From Actinoplanes sichuanensis (GTDB taxonomy: Bacteria > Actinomycetota > Actinomycetes > Mycobacteriales > Micromonosporaceae), in assembly GCF_033097365.1 (NCBI RefSeq), contig NZ_AP028461.1:3844001-3908000 (forward strand): a stretch of 64,000 nt of DNA, read 5' to 3'. Shown here piece after piece: positions 1 through 8,597 of this stretch. A model generated the notes under the pieces. It searched no databases and was not told the origin of the DNA. It saw only the letters and a list, made by a program, of their open reading frames with translations. How positions within the stretch are numbered: position 1 is the first letter of the stretch; each line of letters starts with the position of its first letter. The position numbers and the translations under genes were made by a program.

Positions 1-543
1 ACGCCCATCCCGCCGGACTTCCAGACGTTCTGGAAGCAGGCCCAGCAGCAGGGCTTCCGCCCCAAGCTCGCCACGGTGGCCAAGGTGATGCTGTTCCCGT
101 CCGAGGCCGAGGCGCTCGGACCGCTGACCAACAACATCGCCACCGACATCTGGTGGAGCCCGGCCCACCCGTACAAATCAGTGCTCGACGGGCGTACGGC
201 CAAACAGCTCGCCGACGACTTCGCCGCCTCCACCGGCAAGCAGTGGACGCAGGCGCTCGGCTCGATCTACTCGCTGTTCGAAGTGGCCATCCAGGCGTTC
301 AAGGACGCCGGCGACCCGAAGGACCGCGACGAGGTCGCCGCGAAGCTGAAGGCCATGAAGATCTCGTGCATGAGCGGTGACCTGGACTTCACCGCCGGGC
401 CGGAGCCGGGCATCGCCATCCAGCACCCGGTCGGCGGCCAGTGGCGCAAGGGCACCACCTTCCCCTGGGACGTGGTGATCGTGGACAACTCGGCGAACAA
501 GGCCGTCCCGATCGGCGGCGACCTGCTCCCGACCAACGCCTGA
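1..543 (+). CDS. ABC transporter substrate-binding protein, branched-chain amino acid (Liv) type, C-terminal part
   Basis: The reading frame is open from base 1, so the N-terminus lies outside the window; about 180 residues remain. The fragment has the alternating pattern of the C-terminal lobe of a periplasmic-binding-protein type I fold (WWSPAHPYKS, then a helix with GSIYSLFEVAIQAFKDAG, then a final strand ending WDVVIVDN). Its stop TGA overlaps the ATG of the next gene (TGATG), so it is coupled to livG. The identity rests mainly on the complete livG-livF-livH-livM set directly downstream. It would be a lipid-anchored or secreted binding protein that delivers substrate to LivHM. The actual ligand cannot be read from the sequence; the downstream amidase and aryl dehydrogenases suggest an aromatic compound rather than leucine. 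Confidence 0.85.
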   Translation, partial: TPIPPDFQTFWKQAQQQGFRPKLATVAKVMLFPSEAEALGPLTNNIATDIWWSPAHPYKSVLDGRTAKQLADDFAASTGKQWTQALGSIYSLFEVAIQAFKDAGDPKDRDEVAAKLKAMKISCMSGDLDFTAGPEPGIAIQHPVGGQWRKGTTFPWDVVIVDNSANKAVPIGGDLLPTNA

Positions 544-1277
544 TGGAACAGCTGCTGCACCTCGACGACATCACCAAACGGTTCGGCCAGGTGACCGTCG
601 CGGAGAACCTCACGCTGTCGGTCGGCGCCGGTGAGGTCCTGGGCATCGTGGGCCCGAACGGCGCCGGGAAATCCAGCCTGTTCGCCATGATCTCCGGTGA
701 CCTGCGCCCGGACAGCGGCGCGGTGTGGCTGCTCGGGCGCGACGTCACCGGCGTCGCGCCGCACACCCGGACCCGCGCCGGGATCGGCCGCACCTACCAG
801 GTACCGCGCCCGTTCGAGCACCTCACCGTCTTCGAGAACGTGCTGGTCTGCGGCTATCAGGGAGCCGGGCTGAAGGGCCGGCAGGCGTGGCGGCACACCA
901 TGGGCGTGCTCGACCGCACCGGCCTGGCCGACCTGGCAGACACCCCGGCCGGGCGGCTCGGCCTGCTCCAGCGCAAACGCCTGGAGATGGCCCGCGCGCT
1001 GGGCACCGGCCCGCGACTGTTGCTGCTCGACGAGGTCGCCGGCGGCCTCACCGAACCCGAGGTGGCCGAACTGGTGACCGTGGTCAGACAACTGCACGCC
1101 GAAGGGCTCGGCATCGTCTGGATCGAGCACGTCGTACACGCGCTGGTGAAGACCGTCGACCGGATGGTCTGTCTGGCCGGCGGTGACGTGGTCGCCGACG
1201 GTGACCCGATGGCCGTGCTCGCCGACCCGAAGGTGCGGGAGCTGTATCTGGGCAGTGGACCGGAGGGCGTCTCATGA
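543..1277 (+). CDS. livG: Liv-type ABC transporter ATP-binding protein LivG
   Basis: A 244-residue cytoplasmic ATPase that would power the LivHM permease. Walker A GPNGAGKS is at about residues 37-44 and the Walker B region is LLLLDEV. The open frame extends upstream, but the ATG at 543 overlaps the preceding stop and starts directly at the conserved strand LHLDDITKRFG, so it is chosen. Oddity: the ABC signature, usually LPYGQQRRLEIARAL in LivG proteins, reads LGLLQRKRLEMARAL here, so the signature glycine is not in its usual context; Walker B is followed by V rather than P. Both suggest a diverged but probably still working subunit. The stop overlaps the livF ATG by 4 nt. Confidence 0.92.
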   Translation: MEQLLHLDDITKRFGQVTVAENLTLSVGAGEVLGIVGPNGAGKSSLFAMISGDLRPDSGAVWLLGRDVTGVAPHTRTRAGIGRTYQVPRPFEHLTVFENVLVCGYQGAGLKGRQAWRHTMGVLDRTGLADLADTPAGRLGLLQRKRLEMARALGTGPRLLLLDEVAGGLTEPEVAELVTVVRQLHAEGLGIVWIEHVVHALVKTVDRMVCLAGGDVVADGDPMAVLADPKVRELYLGSGPEGVS

Positions 1278-1996
1278 GCCTGCTCGCGATCCGTGATCTC
1301 ACCGTCCACCACGGGCAACTCCGCGCGGTCGACGGCTTCGACCTGGACCTGGCCGAGGGTGAGGTGCTGGCGGTGATCGGCGCGAACGGCGCCGGGAAGT
1401 CGACGCTGCTGCGGGCGCTGGCCGGGCTGAATCCGCCGACGTCGGGCAGCATCCGCCTGCACGACCGCGACATCACCCGGATGCCGGCGCACAAGCGGCT
1501 GTCGGCCGGGGTCGCCCTGGTCCCCGAAGGCCGGCGACTGTTCCGGTCCCTGACGGTCGAGGAGAATCTGCTGACCGGCACCTACCGCAGACGTCGGGGT
1601 CCGTGGACCGTCCAGCGCGTCTACGAGCTGTTCCCGTGGATGGCCGAACGACGGCGGCAGAACGCCGCGCAGCTGTCCGGCGGCGAACAGCAGTCGGTGG
1701 CCATCGGCCGGGCCCTGCTGTCGAACCCCGACCTGCTGCTGATCGACGAGCTGTCGCTCGGCCTGGCGCCGGTGGTGGTGCGGCGGATCTACCAGGTCCT
1801 GCCGGACATCGTCGGGTCGGGGACGACCGCGCTGATCGTCGAGCAGGACGTCACGCAGGCGATGCGGGTCGCCGACCGGGTGCACTGCCTGCTCGAAGGC
1901 CGGTCGGTGCTGCGCGGCCGGCCCCGGGACCTGAGCACCGAACAGGTCGAACACGCCTACTTCGGCATCGGCGACGCACCGGACGGGCGGCATTGA
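1274..1996 (+). CDS. livF: Liv-type ABC transporter ATP-binding protein LivF
   Basis: A 240-residue ATPase, the partner of LivG. Walker A GANGAGKSTL lies at about residues 36-45, the signature LSGGEQQSVAIGRAL is intact, and Walker B LLLIDELSLGLAP carries the LivF-typical LSLGLAP continuation. It starts with ATG in a 4-nt overlap with livG and ends one base before the livH start, so the operon is tightly coupled. With its canonical signature, LivF probably supplies the better ATP site in the LivF/LivG heterodimer. Confidence 0.95.
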   Translation: MSLLAIRDLTVHHGQLRAVDGFDLDLAEGEVLAVIGANGAGKSTLLRALAGLNPPTSGSIRLHDRDITRMPAHKRLSAGVALVPEGRRLFRSLTVEENLLTGTYRRRRGPWTVQRVYELFPWMAERRRQNAAQLSGGEQQSVAIGRALLSNPDLLLIDELSLGLAPVVVRRIYQVLPDIVGSGTTALIVEQDVTQAMRVADRVHCLLEGRSVLRGRPRDLSTEQVEHAYFGIGDAPDGRH

Positions 1997-1997
1997 C

Positions 1998-2864
1998 ATG
2001 GACCTGCTCAACGCCCTCCTGCAGGGTCTGCTGATCGGCGGGCTCTACGCACTGTTCGCCACCGGCCTGTCGCTGATGTTCGGGGTGATGCGGATCGTCA
2101 ACCTGGCACACGGCGACCTCGCGGTGGTCGCCTCGTTCCTGGCACTGGCCCTGGTCAGCGGCACCGGCCTGCCGCTGTGGGTGGTGCTGCTGGTGACGGT
2201 TCCGCTGTTCGCGCTGCTCGGCTACCTGACCCAGCGGGTGCTGCTGCAGAAGAGCCTGAAGTCGGGGCCGCTGGCCACCCTGCTGGTCACCTTCGGACTG
2301 TCGATCGTGCTGCAGAACGTGCTGCTGGAGACGTTCTCGGCGGACACCCGGACGCTCGACGGCGGCTCGTTCACCACCGGCTCGTTCGAGATCACCGACA
2401 GCATCTCGATCGGCTACCTGTCGCTGACCACCTTCGTGCTGGCGGCAATAGTGCTGACCGGGATCCAGCTGTTCCTGTCCCGGACCGGGCTGGGCCGGAT
2501 GCTGCGGGCCTCCTCGGACGACCCGGAGACCGCCAACCTGGTCGGCGGCGACAGCCGGCACATCTACGGCATCGCCACCGCGATCGCGTTCGCGACGGTG
2601 GCGCTGGCCGGGCTGATGTTCGCGATGCGGTCGTCGTTCGACCCGTCGATCGGCCCGTCCCGGCTGATCTTCGCGTTCGAGGCGGTGGTCATCGGTGGCC
2701 TCGGGTCGCTGTGGGGCACCCTGCTCGGCGGCATGATCCTGGGCGTCACCCAGGCGATCGGCTCCGAGATCGACCCGGCGCTCACGCTGCTCGCCGGCCA
2801 TCTGATCTTCCTCGCCGTGCTGGCCTTCCGGCCGCAGGGCCTGATCGCGGGACGGAAATCGTGA
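1998..2864 (+). CDS. livH: Liv-type ABC transporter permease LivH
   Basis: A 288-residue integral membrane protein with about eight hydrophobic helices. The N-terminus LLIGGLYALFATGLSLMFG, followed by NLAHGDL, is the hallmark of LivH permeases, and the loop IGGLGSLWGTLLGG near residue 235 is the conserved coupling region. It lies directly after livF and overlaps the livM start in GTGA. It forms the membrane channel with LivM. Confidence 0.95.
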   Translation: MDLLNALLQGLLIGGLYALFATGLSLMFGVMRIVNLAHGDLAVVASFLALALVSGTGLPLWVVLLVTVPLFALLGYLTQRVLLQKSLKSGPLATLLVTFGLSIVLQNVLLETFSADTRTLDGGSFTTGSFEITDSISIGYLSLTTFVLAAIVLTGIQLFLSRTGLGRMLRASSDDPETANLVGGDSRHIYGIATAIAFATVALAGLMFAMRSSFDPSIGPSRLIFAFEAVVIGGLGSLWGTLLGGMILGVTQAIGSEIDPALTLLAGHLIFLAVLAFRPQGLIAGRKS

Positions 2865-3901
2865 GCCTCACCAGAACAGTGACCGACCGGGCCGCGGCCG
2901 CGGTCGACGTCAGCCGGGCCGCCCGCTCGTCGAAGGTGGCCGGGCTGGTGATGGCCGCCCTGGCCGTACTGCTGGCGGGTCTGCCGTTCCTGGTCTTCGC
3001 CGACGTCACCGACACGATGGTCAACCTGTTCGTGCTGGTCGCGCTGGCGAGCATGTGGAACCTGCTGGCCGGGTTCGGTGGGCTCGTCTCGGTCGGGCAG
3101 CAGGCGTACATCGGCATCGGCGCGTACAGCGTGATCGCCTTCGCCGACCTGGGCGTGCAGCCGTACCTCGCGATCGGGCTCGCCGCGGTGACCTGCGCGG
3201 TCTTCGCGGTGCCGACCTCGTGGCTGGCGTTCCGGCTGCGCGGCGACTACTTCGCGGTCGGCACCTGGGTCATCGCCGAGGTGTACCGGCTGCTCGTGGT
3301 GCGGGTCAGCAGTCTCGGCGGGGCCAGCGGCAAGAGCCTGACCGGGCTGTCCGGTCTCGATCAGACGCTGCGCGGGGCGCTCACCTACTGGGTGGCGCTC
3401 GGGCTGGCGCTCGCCTCGATCGCCGGGTGCTACCTGCTGCTGCGCGGGCGGCTGGGCCTGTCACTGATGGCGGTACGCGACGAGGAGACCGCCGCCAGTT
3501 CGGCCGGGATCGACGTACGCCGAGCGAAGCTTCTGGTCTATCTGGTCTCGGCGGTGGGCTGCGGTGCGGCCGGTGGCGTGATCACGGTCAGCTCGCTGAG
3601 CGTGAACCCGGACGCGATCTTCAGCGTCCAGTGGTCGGCCTACATGATCTTCATCGTCGTGATCGGCGGTATCGGGTTCATCGAGGGGCCGCTGCTGGGT
3701 GCGCTGGTGTTCTTCGCCCTGCAGCAGCTGCTGGCCGACTACGGGTCGTGGTATCTGATCGTGCTCGGGGCGATCGGCATCGCGGCCGCCCTGTGGCTGC
3801 CGCGTGGACTGTGGGGGCTGGTGCGGGATCGGACCGGGATGAGCCTGTTCCCGGTGGGGTACTTCGTGCGGATGCGTGAGTCCGATGCCGGCACCCGTTG
3901 A
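2861..3901 (+). CDS. livM: Liv-type ABC transporter permease LivM
   Basis: A 346-residue membrane protein starting at GTG 2861, which overlaps the livH stop by 4 nt. The frame stays open far upstream because of the high GC content, but that part reads as shadow sequence. The LivM hallmarks are visible: MWNLLAGFGGLVSVGQQAYIG-like helix, FRLRGDYFAVGTWVIAEVYR, an EETAASSAGIDVRRAKL loop, and VIGGIGFIEGPLLGAL as coupling region. A highly charged N-terminal stretch of about 25 residues precedes the first helix. The end overlaps the amidase start by about 26 nt. Confidence 0.93.
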   Translation: MSLTRTVTDRAAAAVDVSRAARSSKVAGLVMAALAVLLAGLPFLVFADVTDTMVNLFVLVALASMWNLLAGFGGLVSVGQQAYIGIGAYSVIAFADLGVQPYLAIGLAAVTCAVFAVPTSWLAFRLRGDYFAVGTWVIAEVYRLLVVRVSSLGGASGKSLTGLSGLDQTLRGALTYWVALGLALASIAGCYLLLRGRLGLSLMAVRDEETAASSAGIDVRRAKLLVYLVSAVGCGAAGGVITVSSLSVNPDAIFSVQWSAYMIFIVVIGGIGFIEGPLLGALVFFALQQLLADYGSWYLIVLGAIGIAAALWLPRGLWGLVRDRTGMSLFPVGYFVRMRESDAGTR

Positions 3902-5186
3902 CAGCGCGGTGGCGGCCGCCGCGGCGATCTGCGGCGGGACGATGAGTCCGGCCGAGGTCACCGAGATCCTGCTGGAACGGATCGCGGTGACCGAACCGAC
4001 GTTGCACGCCTACGCCACGGTCACCGCCGAGCAGGCGCGGCGGCAGGCGGCGCGGCTCGGGCCAGCCGGTGGTCCGCTGCACGGCGTGCCGATCGGGATC
4101 AAGGATCTGATCGACACGGCCGGGATCGTGACCGGGTACGGGTCGCCGCGGTTCGCCGGACACGTGCCGCAGCGCGATGCCACCGCGGTGTCCCGGCTGC
4201 GTGCGGCCGGTGTGGTGGTGCTCGGCAAACACACCACGCATGAGCTGGCGTGGGGTGGGCGTACCGACAGCGCGTGGTTCGGGCCGACGCACAACCCGCA
4301 CCGGCACGGGCACATCCCGGGCGGGTCCTCGGGTGGGTCGGCGGCCTCCGTCGCGGCGGGCAGCAGCCTCGGGGCGCTGGGTTCGGACACCGCTGGCAGC
4401 GTACGGATCCCGGCCGCCCTGTCCGGCTGCGTCGGGTTCAAACCGAGCCGTGGACGGATCCCGCTCGACGGGGTGCTGCCCCTGGCCCCGTCGCTGGACC
4501 ACCTCGGTGTGCTGGCCCGGACCGTCGACGACGCCGCCCTGCTGACCGACGCGGTCGCCGAGCCCGCGCCGCGGCCACCGGACGGGCCGCTGCGGATCGG
4601 ATGGCTCGGCGGCTGGCACGACGCGGTCCTGGCGCCCGAGGTCCGGGACGCGCTGAACACCACCCGGACGCGACTCGAAGACGCCGGGGTGCGGATCGGT
4701 GACGTGGTGATCCCGGACGAACCGCTGATGCCGGAGGCACCGCTGGCCCGGATCCTCGACGAGGCCGGCGCGTTGCACCGGACGGCCTTCGAGCAGGATC
4801 CCGGCCTGTTCGGGGCCGACCTCGCCGAGCTGATGCGGCTCCCCCGGCGCAGCCCCGAGCAGGCCGAACGGCACGAGGCCGCGATCGACCGGATGGTCGG
4901 CGCCCTACGCGAAGCGCTGCGCACCCATCACGTACTGGCCTGCGCCACGGTTGCGGTGACCGCCCCGCCGATCGGGGTGCACACCCTGACCGTCGACGGT
5001 CGGGACTGGCCGGTCGAGATGGTGCTGACCCGCCTGACCGCGCCGTACAACGCGGCCGGTCTGCCCGCCCTGTCGTTGCCGATCGGTGTGGCCGACGGCC
5101 TGCCGATCGGGTTGCAGCTGGCCGGCCCGCCGCTCGGCGACGAACTCGTACTACGGGCCGCCCGTCTCGTGGAAGGACTCCGATGA
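3876..5186 (+). CDS. Amidase-signature family amidase
   Basis: A 436-residue hydrolase of the amidase-signature family, which cleaves carboxamides to acid and ammonia with a Ser-cisSer-Lys triad. The catalytic Lys is in GVPIGIKDL (about K76), the glycine-serine motif GGSSGGSAASVAAG spans about 149-162, and the nucleophilic Ser is in DTAGSVRIPA (about S175). GTG 3876 and ATG 3885 are both possible starts, and both overlap livM. Relatives include GatA, mandelamide and aryl-acetamide amidases; there is no gatB or gatC nearby, so this is not the tRNA amidotransferase. Its position between a Liv importer and aryl-alcohol/benzaldehyde-type dehydrogenases points to catabolism of an imported aromatic amide (inference). 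Confidence 0.9.
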   Translation: MSPMPAPVDSAVAAAAAICGGTMSPAEVTEILLERIAVTEPTLHAYATVTAEQARRQAARLGPAGGPLHGVPIGIKDLIDTAGIVTGYGSPRFAGHVPQRDATAVSRLRAAGVVVLGKHTTHELAWGGRTDSAWFGPTHNPHRHGHIPGGSSGGSAASVAAGSSLGALGSDTAGSVRIPAALSGCVGFKPSRGRIPLDGVLPLAPSLDHLGVLARTVDDAALLTDAVAEPAPRPPDGPLRIGWLGGWHDAVLAPEVRDALNTTRTRLEDAGVRIGDVVIPDEPLMPEAPLARILDEAGALHRTAFEQDPGLFGADLAELMRLPRRSPEQAERHEAAIDRMVGALREALRTHHVLACATVAVTAPPIGVHTLTVDGRDWPVEMVLTRLTAPYNAAGLPALSLPIGVADGLPIGLQLAGPPLGDELVLRAARLVEGLR

Positions 5187-6298
5187 AGGTGAAAGCCGCG
5201 GTCGTCGACGAACTCGACGGCCCGTTCCGGGTGACCGACCTGGATCTCGACGAACCCGGCCCCGGCGAAGCGCTGGTCCGGATCGTCGCCACCGGCATCT
5301 GCCACACCGACGCCATCACCAGGCACGGTGACCTGCCGATGCCGTTCCCGAGTGTGCTCGGCCACGAGGGCGCCGGTGAGGTGATCGCGGTCGGAGCGGG
5401 CGTCACCTCGGTGCGGCCCGGCGACCATGTGGTGATCGGCTGGCCGTCCTGCGGGACGTGCCGCAACTGCCGGGACGGCGAACCCCGCTACTGCGCCCGC
5501 CTCGGTGAGGCGCTCTGCGGCGGCGGGCGGCTGCTCGGCCCGCGAGCCGGCGAGACCGCCCTACGCCGGGCCGACGGCGTGGCTGTCCATAGTCACTTCT
5601 TCGGGCAGTCGTCGTTCGCCACCCATGCCCTCACCTGGGCGGACGCGCTCGTCGTCGTCCCGCCGGAGGCTCCGTTGGACATTCTCGGGCCGCTGGCCTG
5701 CGGAATCGCCACCGGAGCCGGGGCGGTCATGAACACCCTGCGGCCCGGGCCCGGCGCGAGCCTGGTGGTGTACGGCGTCGGCGCGGTCGGCCTGGCCGCG
5801 GTGATGGCCGCCAGGCTGTCCCCCGCCACCCGGATCATCGCCGTCGACCGGCACCCGCAACGCCTGGCCCTGGCGGCCGAACTCGGCGCCACCGACACCA
5901 TCGACGCGACCGACGGCGATCCGGTGGCCGAGGTACACCGGCTGTGCGGCGGGCCCGCCGACTTCTCGCTCGAATGCACCGGGGTCGTCCCGGTCGTACG
6001 CCAGGCCGTCGACAGTGTCGGCATGCTCGGCACCTGCGTGCTGATCGGCGGCGCCCCCGCCGGCGCCGAGTTCAGCGTCGACCACCTGAGCACGCTGTGG
6101 GGCAAACGCATCATCGGCGTGCTCGGCGGTAGCGGCCGCAGCGAGACGCTGATCGGCACCCTGGTCGAGCTGCACCGGCAGGGCCGGTTCCCGTTCGACC
6201 GGCTGGTGCGCTTCTACGACCTCGAAGACATCGACAAGGCGCTCGAGGACAGCCACCGCGGCGGCGTCCTCAAGCCGATACTCCGCATGAGCCACTGA
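5183..6298 (+). CDS. Zinc-dependent alcohol dehydrogenase, aryl-alcohol type
   Basis: A 371-residue medium-chain dehydrogenase/reductase. The catalytic-zinc residues are in GICHTD and GHEGAG, and the structural zinc is bound by four cysteines in SCGTCRNCRDGEPRYC. The nucleotide-binding strand is VVYGVGAVGLAAVMAA, followed by an acidic residue in VDRH, so NAD is expected. The overall pattern is close to benzyl-alcohol dehydrogenases of the XylB type and class III ADHs. It begins in a 4-nt overlap with the amidase. With the downstream aldehyde dehydrogenase it would convert an aromatic alcohol to aldehyde and then acid; the aromatic substrate is an inference from similarity and context. Confidence 0.9.
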   Translation: MKVKAAVVDELDGPFRVTDLDLDEPGPGEALVRIVATGICHTDAITRHGDLPMPFPSVLGHEGAGEVIAVGAGVTSVRPGDHVVIGWPSCGTCRNCRDGEPRYCARLGEALCGGGRLLGPRAGETALRRADGVAVHSHFFGQSSFATHALTWADALVVVPPEAPLDILGPLACGIATGAGAVMNTLRPGPGASLVVYGVGAVGLAAVMAARLSPATRIIAVDRHPQRLALAAELGATDTIDATDGDPVAEVHRLCGGPADFSLECTGVVPVVRQAVDSVGMLGTCVLIGGAPAGAEFSVDHLSTLWGKRIIGVLGGSGRSETLIGTLVELHRQGRFPFDRLVRFYDLEDIDKALEDSHRGGVLKPILRMSH

Positions 6299-6325
6299 GA
6301 AGGACACGAAGAGGGGAGGCACGCT

Positions 6326-7789
6326 GTGGGACTGCTCGACGGCGTCGACTGGCAGGGAAAGATCTTCAAGAACGGCGAGTGGACCGCCGGCCGGGGTGGC
6401 GACTACCCGGTCGTCGAACCGGCCACCGGCGCCGAGCTCGGCCGGATGGGCCTGGCCACCGCCGAGGACGTGGCCGAGGCCGGGGCGTCCGCGGCCGAGG
6501 CGCAGAAGCGGTGGGCGGCGCTGCCGCACCCGGCCCGGGCCGCGGTGCTGCGCAAAGCCGGTGACCTGTGGCAGCAGCACGCCGCGGAGATCAGCGGCTG
6601 GAACGTCCGCGAGGTCGGCGCGGTTCCCGGGATGGCCGGGTTCGCGCTGCACGTCGCGGCCGAGGAATGCTACGAGGCGGCGTCGCTGCCCAGCCGACCG
6701 CACGGTGAGCTGCTGCCGTCCGAGCAGCCGCGACTGTCGATGGCCCGGCGCATCCCGGCCGGGGTGGTCGGTGTGATCTCGCCGTTCAACGTGCCGATCA
6801 TCCTGGGCATCCGGTCGGTGGCGCCCGCTCTGGCGCTGGGCAACTCGGTGATCCTGAAGCCGGATCCGCGGACCGCGGTCACCGGCGGCACTCTGATGGC
6901 CCGGATCTTCGAGGAGGCCGGTCTGCCGGCCGGGGTGCTGCAGATGCTGCCCGGCGGCCCGGACGTCGGCGAGGCGCTGATCACCGACCCGCACATCCGG
7001 GTCATCTCGTTCACCGGGTCGACCCCGGTCGGGCGGCGCATCGGTGAGCTCGCCGGCCGTCATCTGAAGCGGGCCCACCTGGAGCTCGGCGGCAACTCGG
7101 CGCTGCTGGTCCTGGACGACGCCGACGTAGACGCGGCGGTCAACCTGGCCGCCTGGGGGTCGTTCTTCCACCAGGGCCAGATCTGCATGACCACCGGCCG
7201 GCACCTGGTCGCCGACCGGTTGTACGACGAGTTCGTGGATCGGCTCGCCGCCAAGGCCGGCAAACTGCCGGTCGGTGACCCGGCGACCGAGCAGGTCGCG
7301 CTCGGGCCGGTCATCGACGCGGGACAGCGCGACAAGATCCACGGCCTGGTCACGGCCAGCGCCGGGCAGGGCGCCACGATCGCGGCCGGCGGCACCTACC
7401 GGGAGCTGTTCTACCAGCCGACGGTCCTGGCCGACGTACCGTTGGCCGCACCGGCGTTCGCCGAGGAGATCTTCGGGCCGGTCGCGCCGATCACCCGGGT
7501 GTCGTCCGTGGACGACGCCATCGCACTGGCCTCGGCCGGCGAGTACGGGTTGTCGCTGGGCATCGTCACCCGGGACGTGATGCGCGGGCTGGCGGTCGCC
7601 GAGCAGATCCCGACCGGCATCGTGCACATCAACGACCAGACCGTCAACGACGAGGCGAACGCCCCGTTCGGCGGGGTACGGGCCTCCGGCACCGGTTCCC
7701 GCTTCGGCGGTGCGGCCGCGAACATCGACGCGTTCACCGAGACCCGCTGGATCACCATGCGCGGCGAACCGGCGACCTACCCCTTCTGA
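6326..7789 (+). CDS. NAD(P)-dependent benzaldehyde dehydrogenase-like ALDH
   Basis: A 487-residue aldehyde dehydrogenase. NAD-binding FTGSTPVGRRIGELAG, the general-base Glu in LELGGNSAL and the catalytic Cys in GQICMTTGRHL are all present. The N-terminus (WQGKIFKNGEWTAG) and the order of motifs recall benzaldehyde/vanillin dehydrogenases (XylC-like). The start is GTG 6326, placed just after a purine-rich ribosome binding site (GAGGGGAGG, 6311-6319). It lies 27 nt after the alcohol dehydrogenase and is the last gene of the operon; a hairpin follows the stop. Confidence 0.9.
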   Translation: MGLLDGVDWQGKIFKNGEWTAGRGGDYPVVEPATGAELGRMGLATAEDVAEAGASAAEAQKRWAALPHPARAAVLRKAGDLWQQHAAEISGWNVREVGAVPGMAGFALHVAAEECYEAASLPSRPHGELLPSEQPRLSMARRIPAGVVGVISPFNVPIILGIRSVAPALALGNSVILKPDPRTAVTGGTLMARIFEEAGLPAGVLQMLPGGPDVGEALITDPHIRVISFTGSTPVGRRIGELAGRHLKRAHLELGGNSALLVLDDADVDAAVNLAAWGSFFHQGQICMTTGRHLVADRLYDEFVDRLAAKAGKLPVGDPATEQVALGPVIDAGQRDKIHGLVTASAGQGATIAAGGTYRELFYQPTVLADVPLAAPAFAEEIFGPVAPITRVSSVDDAIALASAGEYGLSLGIVTRDVMRGLAVAEQIPTGIVHINDQTVNDEANAPFGGVRASGTGSRFGGAAANIDAFTETRWITMRGEPATYPF

Positions 7790-7803
7790 GCCTGCGTCCG
7801 ACG

Positions 7804-7829
7804 GGACCCCGGTCGTTCGGCCGGGGTCC
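7804..7829 (+). terminator. Hairpin after the Liv-amidase-ALDH operon
   Basis: A perfect 9-bp inverted repeat, GGACCCCGG and CCGGGGTCC, with an 8-nt loop, starts 14 nt after the ALDH stop. There is no T-run. The hairpin ends just before the -10-like box of the following AraC gene, so it probably separates the two transcripts. Confidence 0.6.
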
Positions 7830-7841
7830 TAAGGTGCTCTG

Positions 7842-8504
7842 GTGACTTTCGCCGTCGGCATCGGATACGCCGTCTACCGGGGACCGTCCGAGAGCGGCGG
7901 CCCGCACCGGCACGCGGCGTTCCAGATCGCCATCGCGATGCACGGGGACGTGGTGATGGCCGACGAGGCGGGCGTTCTGCACCGGGCGCCGGTGCTGCTG
8001 GTGCCGCCGATGACGCCGCATCGGCTGTTCGCCGTCAAGGATCTGCTCACCTACTTCGTCGAACCGCATGCGGCCTTCGCCGACCGGCTCCGGCGGCGCG
8101 GCGGCGGCATCACCGCCGCTCCCGATCTTCACAACCTGCGGGTGTACGACCTGAGCACCGCACCGTCCAGCGGTGTGGATCCGCGTCTTGTTCGGGCGCT
8201 GGAGATCCTGCGGGACGGCGATGTCCGCATCCCGGAGGTGGCCCGTCGGGTGGGGATCTCGCCGCAGCGGCTGCGTGCACTGGCCCGGCAGCAGGTGGGG
8301 ATGCCGCTGCCGCGCTGGCGGGTGTGGATGCGGTTGGCCCGGGCCGCCGAGGCGATGCCGGCCGGGCAGTCGGCGGCGGTCGCGGCGGTCACGGCCGGGT
8401 TCGCCGACCAGGCGCACCTGACCCGGCAGATACGCGAGATGATGGGCCTGACCCCGGCCGTCGCCATGGCCGCGCTGCGCTCTCCGCCACGACCGGCCAC
8501 GTAG
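7842..8504 (+). CDS. AraC-family transcriptional regulator
   Basis: A 220-residue regulator. The first 130 residues look like a small cupin sensor (GPHRHAAFQIAIAMHGDV, then VLLVPPMTPHRLFAVKD). The C-terminal 90 residues carry two helix-turn-helix units (VRIPEVARRVGISPQRLRAL and a second ending AHLTRQIREMMGLTP), the AraC/XylS signature. A TAAGGT box lies at 7830-7835, six bases before the GTG, so the mRNA is probably leaderless. It is adjacent to the preceding operon in the same orientation and is a good candidate for its regulator (inference). Confidence 0.88.
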   Translation: MTFAVGIGYAVYRGPSESGGPHRHAAFQIAIAMHGDVVMADEAGVLHRAPVLLVPPMTPHRLFAVKDLLTYFVEPHAAFADRLRRRGGGITAAPDLHNLRVYDLSTAPSSGVDPRLVRALEILRDGDVRIPEVARRVGISPQRLRALARQQVGMPLPRWRVWMRLARAAEAMPAGQSAAVAAVTAGFADQAHLTRQIREMMGLTPAVAMAALRSPPRPAT

Positions 8505-8597
8505 AACCGGTTCTCAGCCGCTGGCCCGTAGATCCTGCTCTCAGTCGCGACGGGCCACGTAGATCCTGCTCTCAGTCGCGGTGGGCCACGTAGATCG
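8495..8597. repeat. About 3.5 imperfect tandem copies of a 29-30 bp unit
   Basis: Successive units begin near 8495, 8523, 8552 and 8583, each containing GGCC(A)CGTAGATC followed by CTGCTCTCAGTCGCG; the first copy is the most diverged. The unit corresponds to the last codons and stop of the minus-strand methyltransferase gene (SIYVAHRD then TGA). The array runs from the end of the araC-type gene into the end of the methyltransferase, so it looks like a tandem duplication of the 3' gene end. Confidence 0.75.

Noticed and set aside
3876..5186. GatA subunit of the glutamyl-tRNA amidotransferase
   Set aside because: No gatB or gatC nearby, and the context is a transport/catabolic operon; a general amidase fits better.
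5561..7627. A 688-codon open frame on the minus strand opposite the alcohol and aldehyde dehydrogenase genes
   Set aside because: It is antisense to two well-conserved enzymes and its low-complexity His/Gly/Arg composition is a by-product of extreme GC content.
8495..8597. Possible small CRISPR array
   Set aside because: Repeats are tandem without spacers and derive from a gene end; there are no cas genes.
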